In this document: positions 59,907-64,000 of the stretch, one piece after another
How positions within the stretch are numbered: the first letter of the stretch is position 1
How the letters are laid out: every line of letters begins with the position of its first letter
Notes under the pieces: generated by a model
What the model was told of the DNA's origin: nothing
What the model saw: the letters and a program-made list of their open reading frames with translations, nothing else
Database searches by the model: none
Program-made: the position numbers and the translations under genes
Assembly: GCF_000972845.2 (NCBI RefSeq)
Contig: NC_040027.1
Span: 15,917,803-15,981,802, forward strand
Source of the DNA: Larimichthys crocea
Taxonomy: Eukaryota > Chordata > Actinopteri > Sciaenidae
Direction: 5' to 3'
DNA length: 64,000 nucleotides

Positions 59907-61195
59907 AGGTTACCCTGAGATAAATATACACAACAATGAGGACATTATAGGGAATTCAAACTTCAAAAACGACTTCATACAGTAGTGTTGCACTAACTTC
60001 ACCTGTAGGGATATAACGATACACTCGATTCGAGTCACGATTTTTTTGTTCACGATACGATTTTTTCACGATTATTGATTTTTTTTAAATCAAAATGAGC
60101 TACAGACAAATTATGACCAAATAAAATTATCTTTTTATTTGTAGGAAAAAAATCTCTCTTTACAGAAACTCCCATATGGAAGCCCTAAAAGGCCATACAT
60201 ACATAAATTTTATTCCACCCATTTTCCCGTGATACTCGTTATCACGGGAAAATGGGTGGAATAAAATCCGTTTTCCCGTGATAACGAGATAATTAATTTG
60301 AGATCTTGAGAAAACAAAACAATAGTCTAGTGTATTAAATCAAGTGCGCCCGTATTACAGAATGTATGGCAAATGCATGCAGTCCATGATACGGAGCGAG
60401 CAAACCTATTACGCCACTGTAAAATCCCTTTGATCCATAATTTCTGACAAAGGTTGATACACTTGATCTCAGGACTGGAGTGAGGATTAGCCAAGGTGTA
60501 TCAACTTTTGTCAGAAATTATAGATCAAAGGGATTTTATTACTACTCTCTGACATCTGTTCAGCATTTGTACTTGTTGAAGTTATCCACTTTAAAATCAG
60601 AAGGCATAACATCAGCTGTAGAGATCATGTCTTTCTGTGTTTGATGATAATATAATATGTGCTTTGCTCTCAGATGTTCTGGACAGCCATTCAGTTATGG
60701 ACTCTAATTAAACACTGCTACTGTAATGTATTTATACTTTCTCCTGAATACTTCCCGTTCTGTCTTCTCTCACACAGACAGACATGCAGAGCTGGGAGGA
60801 GCAGAGTCAAGGAGCCATCTACACTGTAGAGTATGCATGCAGGTGAGAAGAAGCAGAATACCTACTGTACATATTTCCAGAATCCTGCTGTCATAACTGT
60901 TAACCCCTTTATTGATCTGTTTGTTTTTGCAGTGCAGTGAAGAGCATGACGAACAGCAGCATGTATTTCAAAAACATTGACGGCCTCCTCCGTCAAGCCA
61001 TCAGCATGAAGGAACAGATAAGCACCTCTCAAGGAAGAAGGTAGGAGGCAGCAGTGAGATTATAATCATACACTAACATATCAATATAAGGCCATCGGAC
61101 ACTGATTAATCTGTTTGTTGTTGCTTTTATTATTCATCAGACAGGAGCATCACTGTTCTGGTGTTTGCCTCTTTACTGTGCTTTGTTGGGACTAA
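59486..61195 (+). CDS. borcs8: BORCS8 (MEF2BNB), BORC complex subunit 8
   Basis: BORC sits on the lysosome surface and recruits the small GTPase ARL8 and kinesin so that lysosomes move outward. Exons: 59486-59522, 59713-59825, 60778-60842, 60933-61040, 61141-61195; all introns GT-AG. Residues 1-107 are nearly identical to human: MEDQEMQLKVRR, then VTDKFTESMYVLANEPSVAL, LQEHVRRSLPELVQHK, SWEEQSQGAIYTVEYACSAV and GLLRQAISMKEQI. The protein is mainly helical, with no membrane segment. Total 125 residues against 119 in human. The last 17 residues (from exon 5) do not resemble the Pro-rich human tail; the exon is chosen for its strong acceptor (TTATTCATCAG), correct phase and the AATAAA that follows. 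Reading through the exon 4 donor instead would stop at once after GRR. Confidence 0.92.
59569..59582 (+). promoter_or_regulatory. Palindromic RFX X-box in borcs8 intron 1
   Basis: GTTGCCCCGGCAAC has both perfect RFX half-sites and a two-base spacer. It lies 47 bases after the borcs8 exon 1 donor, close to the shared rfxank/borcs8 promoter. Motif evidence only. Confidence 0.45.
59836..59906 (+). repeat. (CTG)n(TTG)n trinucleotide repeat in borcs8 intron 2
   Basis: About nine CTG units pass into about fourteen TTG units, starting 10 bases after the exon 2 donor. The tract is intronic, not coding. A shortened reverse copy lies at 38318-38340. Confidence 0.95.
60003..60300. mobile_element. Non-autonomous DNA element region with a perfect 28-base hairpin
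   Basis: Bases 60003-60090 (GATATAACGATACACTCGAT, repeated ACGAT motifs) resemble the end of a fish DNA transposon. At 60207-60234 and 60240-60267 lie perfect 28-base inverted repeats around a 5-base loop (CTCGT). A third, partial copy of the arm (TTTTCCCGTGATAACGAGAT) follows at 60271-60290. The arms could form a strong hairpin in DNA or in the borcs8 pre-mRNA. Confidence 0.6.
60420..60538. mobile_element. MITE-like fold-back element in borcs8 intron 2
   Basis: Inverted repeats of about 46-48 bases (60420-60465 and 60491-60538) flank a 25-base centre. The outer ends are TAAAATCCCTTTGATC and its complement. The arms match except for a few bases and a small indel. No transposase is encoded. 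The ends begin with TA, as expected of a Tc1/mariner-type target duplication, but the family is not identified. Confidence 0.75.
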
Positions 61196-61207
61196 TGTCT
61201 AGAAAGC

Positions 61208-61213
61208 AATAAA
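61208..61213 (+). other. borcs8: borcs8 polyadenylation signal
   Basis: AATAAA 13 bases after the proposed stop codon at 61193-61195, supporting 61141 onward as the terminal exon. Confidence 0.65.
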
Positions 61214-62463
61214 AGGCAACAAAAGATGTAAATTTAGACGCATGCCATTCGTTTTCAGTCAACTCAAAATATAATCCTTCTAGCATTATAGTGACTGTCA
61301 CACAAATTTGGAAACTGTTATGTCAACATATAATATCGCCCACCTATAAAAATTTCATATTTTCTTGAATCTCTTTGAATAATTGATTTATTTTAAAGGA
61401 CAATGAGGTAAATCAGTGACACAGCGTCTGGAGTTTTATACTGTTTGTATTCATTCTTAGCTCCACACCATACCTTTGTTCATGTATAACCTTTGTTTCC
61501 ATTTGTTTGATTTAATCCATACCTATAATTTGTATCAGTTAATATTTTTGACATCAGCTAATCCAACTTTTTCCTTTTTTAAGTTTCTACTAATTGATTC
61601 CCCCATTAACTGCAAAATATTGATCAGGCCTGTTCTGAACTCTTTGTAGTTAATGGGAGCTTCGTGTTTTCTGTTTTATTTGTTTATTATTTATTTATTC
61701 ATTTATTTTTTTGTTTCCCACTGACAACTGCATGAAGCTTAAGTGATGTGACCCCCTCTCCCAGTCCCCTTGTCCCTGCTCCACATGCCCCATCCACTTC
61801 CTCATGACCTCTGTACAGAGGTGTCCAAGGTTAGTAATCCCTCCGGGCATGACTAATCACATTCAGGCCTGTGTTTTCATATCATATGAAATGTGCATTT
61901 AAATGATATAAGGGTGACAGGTTTTGTAAACATTATTTTAATTCCTTATTTAGGTGTCAAAAAGCATCCTACATGTAATCTGAATGTGTCTTTCTCAAAT
62001 TAATTAACTTAAAGTTGATACGAAATCATTTTGAACAATATCTAACAAAACGCATCTGCACATTGTGCACAAATATTTGGCAGAAAGCCACCACATACAT
62101 CGGAATGAAGTATTTACATTATAACAATGAAAGCTAGAAATTTGCCAGATTGATCCTTGGGCAACATTGGTGTGTAAAATGAGATTTGAATCAAGTTCAT
62201 TCATGCAAAACACTACAAATTCTACAAAGGTTGTCCTCAATATGTTCAAATTAATTTAAAAATGCTTTAAAATGTGAACAAGAGAGATCAGTTGATGAAG
62301 GTAAAGTATGTTTTTTTCAATCCTATGCTGACTGTAATCAGTCAGGATAAACATGCCGAGTGTAAAAAGGTACAAATTGACAGTTCTACATCTGTTTGAG
62401 ATGACACATGTGTTAGCAGTCCGCAAATCAGCGTCTTTAACCACGAGCGCCGCTTCCTTCATG
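61214..62463. other. Convergent intergenic region between borcs8 and tmem221
   Basis: AT-rich, no reading frame of note. It probably includes the tmem221 3' untranslated region. A TTTATTTATTCATTTATT run near 61680-61705 gives minus-strand AATAAA signals. A degraded reverse copy of most of it is at 33.3-35.7 kb. Confidence 0.6.
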
Positions 62464-63969
<1,506 letters not shown>

Positions 63970-64000
63970 TTACACATTAACACTGCTATTGTAGTTTTCT

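Overview
This is vertebrate, almost certainly teleost fish, nuclear DNA. It has small exons split by GT-AG introns (and one AT-AC intron), abundant (CA)n, (GA)n and (TA)n microsatellites, and fish-type interspersed repeats. Four vertebrate genes are recognisable. No prokaryotic features are present. Gene assignments rest on my recognition of the encoded proteins; no search was run.

Layout. 1-1.4 kb: a probable non-coding first exon on the minus strand of a gene lying to the left. 1.4-24.5 kb: gene-poor intergenic DNA with microsatellites and a dispersed repeat present once on each strand (2.6 kb and 20.2 kb). 24.5-32.7 kb: further intergenic DNA with a SINE-like element, a solo LTR inside an older repeat, and the upstream region of nr2c2ap. 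32.88-33.26 kb: nr2c2ap exons 1-2 (+). 55.9-57.0 kb: nr2c2ap exons 3-5 (+). 57.5-59.2 kb: rfxank (-). 59.5-61.2 kb: borcs8 (+). 62.46-63.92 kb: the last two exons of a gene best matched to tmem221 (-). The order nr2c2ap(+), rfxank(-), borcs8(+), tmem221(-) alternates tail-to-tail, head-to-head, tail-to-tail. It keeps the NR2C2AP-RFXANK-BORCS8 cluster of human 19p13.11. The genes are not one pathway: RFXANK is an MHC class II promoter factor, BORCS8 positions lysosomes, NR2C2AP binds an orphan nuclear receptor.

The most striking structure is 33.31-54.77 kb, inside nr2c2ap intron 2. It is a reverse-complement copy of the surrounding locus itself. From left to right it matches 62.47 down to 56.78 kb (badly degraded and stretched from about 5.7 to 10 kb), then 56.78 down to 54.95 kb, then about 0.5 kb of otherwise missing intron, then 33.31 down to 24.47 kb. 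Exon copies inside it differ mainly by 1-2 base indels, often in homopolymers, and include an 840-base stretch made almost only of C and A. The best explanation is an assembly gap at a (TA)n repeat in intron 2 that was filled with an uncorrected, wrongly oriented long read. If so, the true intron 2 is roughly 1.4 kb and the gene copies in 33.3-54.8 kb do not exist as separate loci.

Other points of biological interest are an AT-AC (U12-type) intron in nr2c2ap, palindromic RFX-type X-boxes at nr2c2ap and borcs8 beside the gene for an RFX-complex subunit, overlapping 3' ends of nr2c2ap and rfxank, and fold-back elements in borcs8 intron 2.
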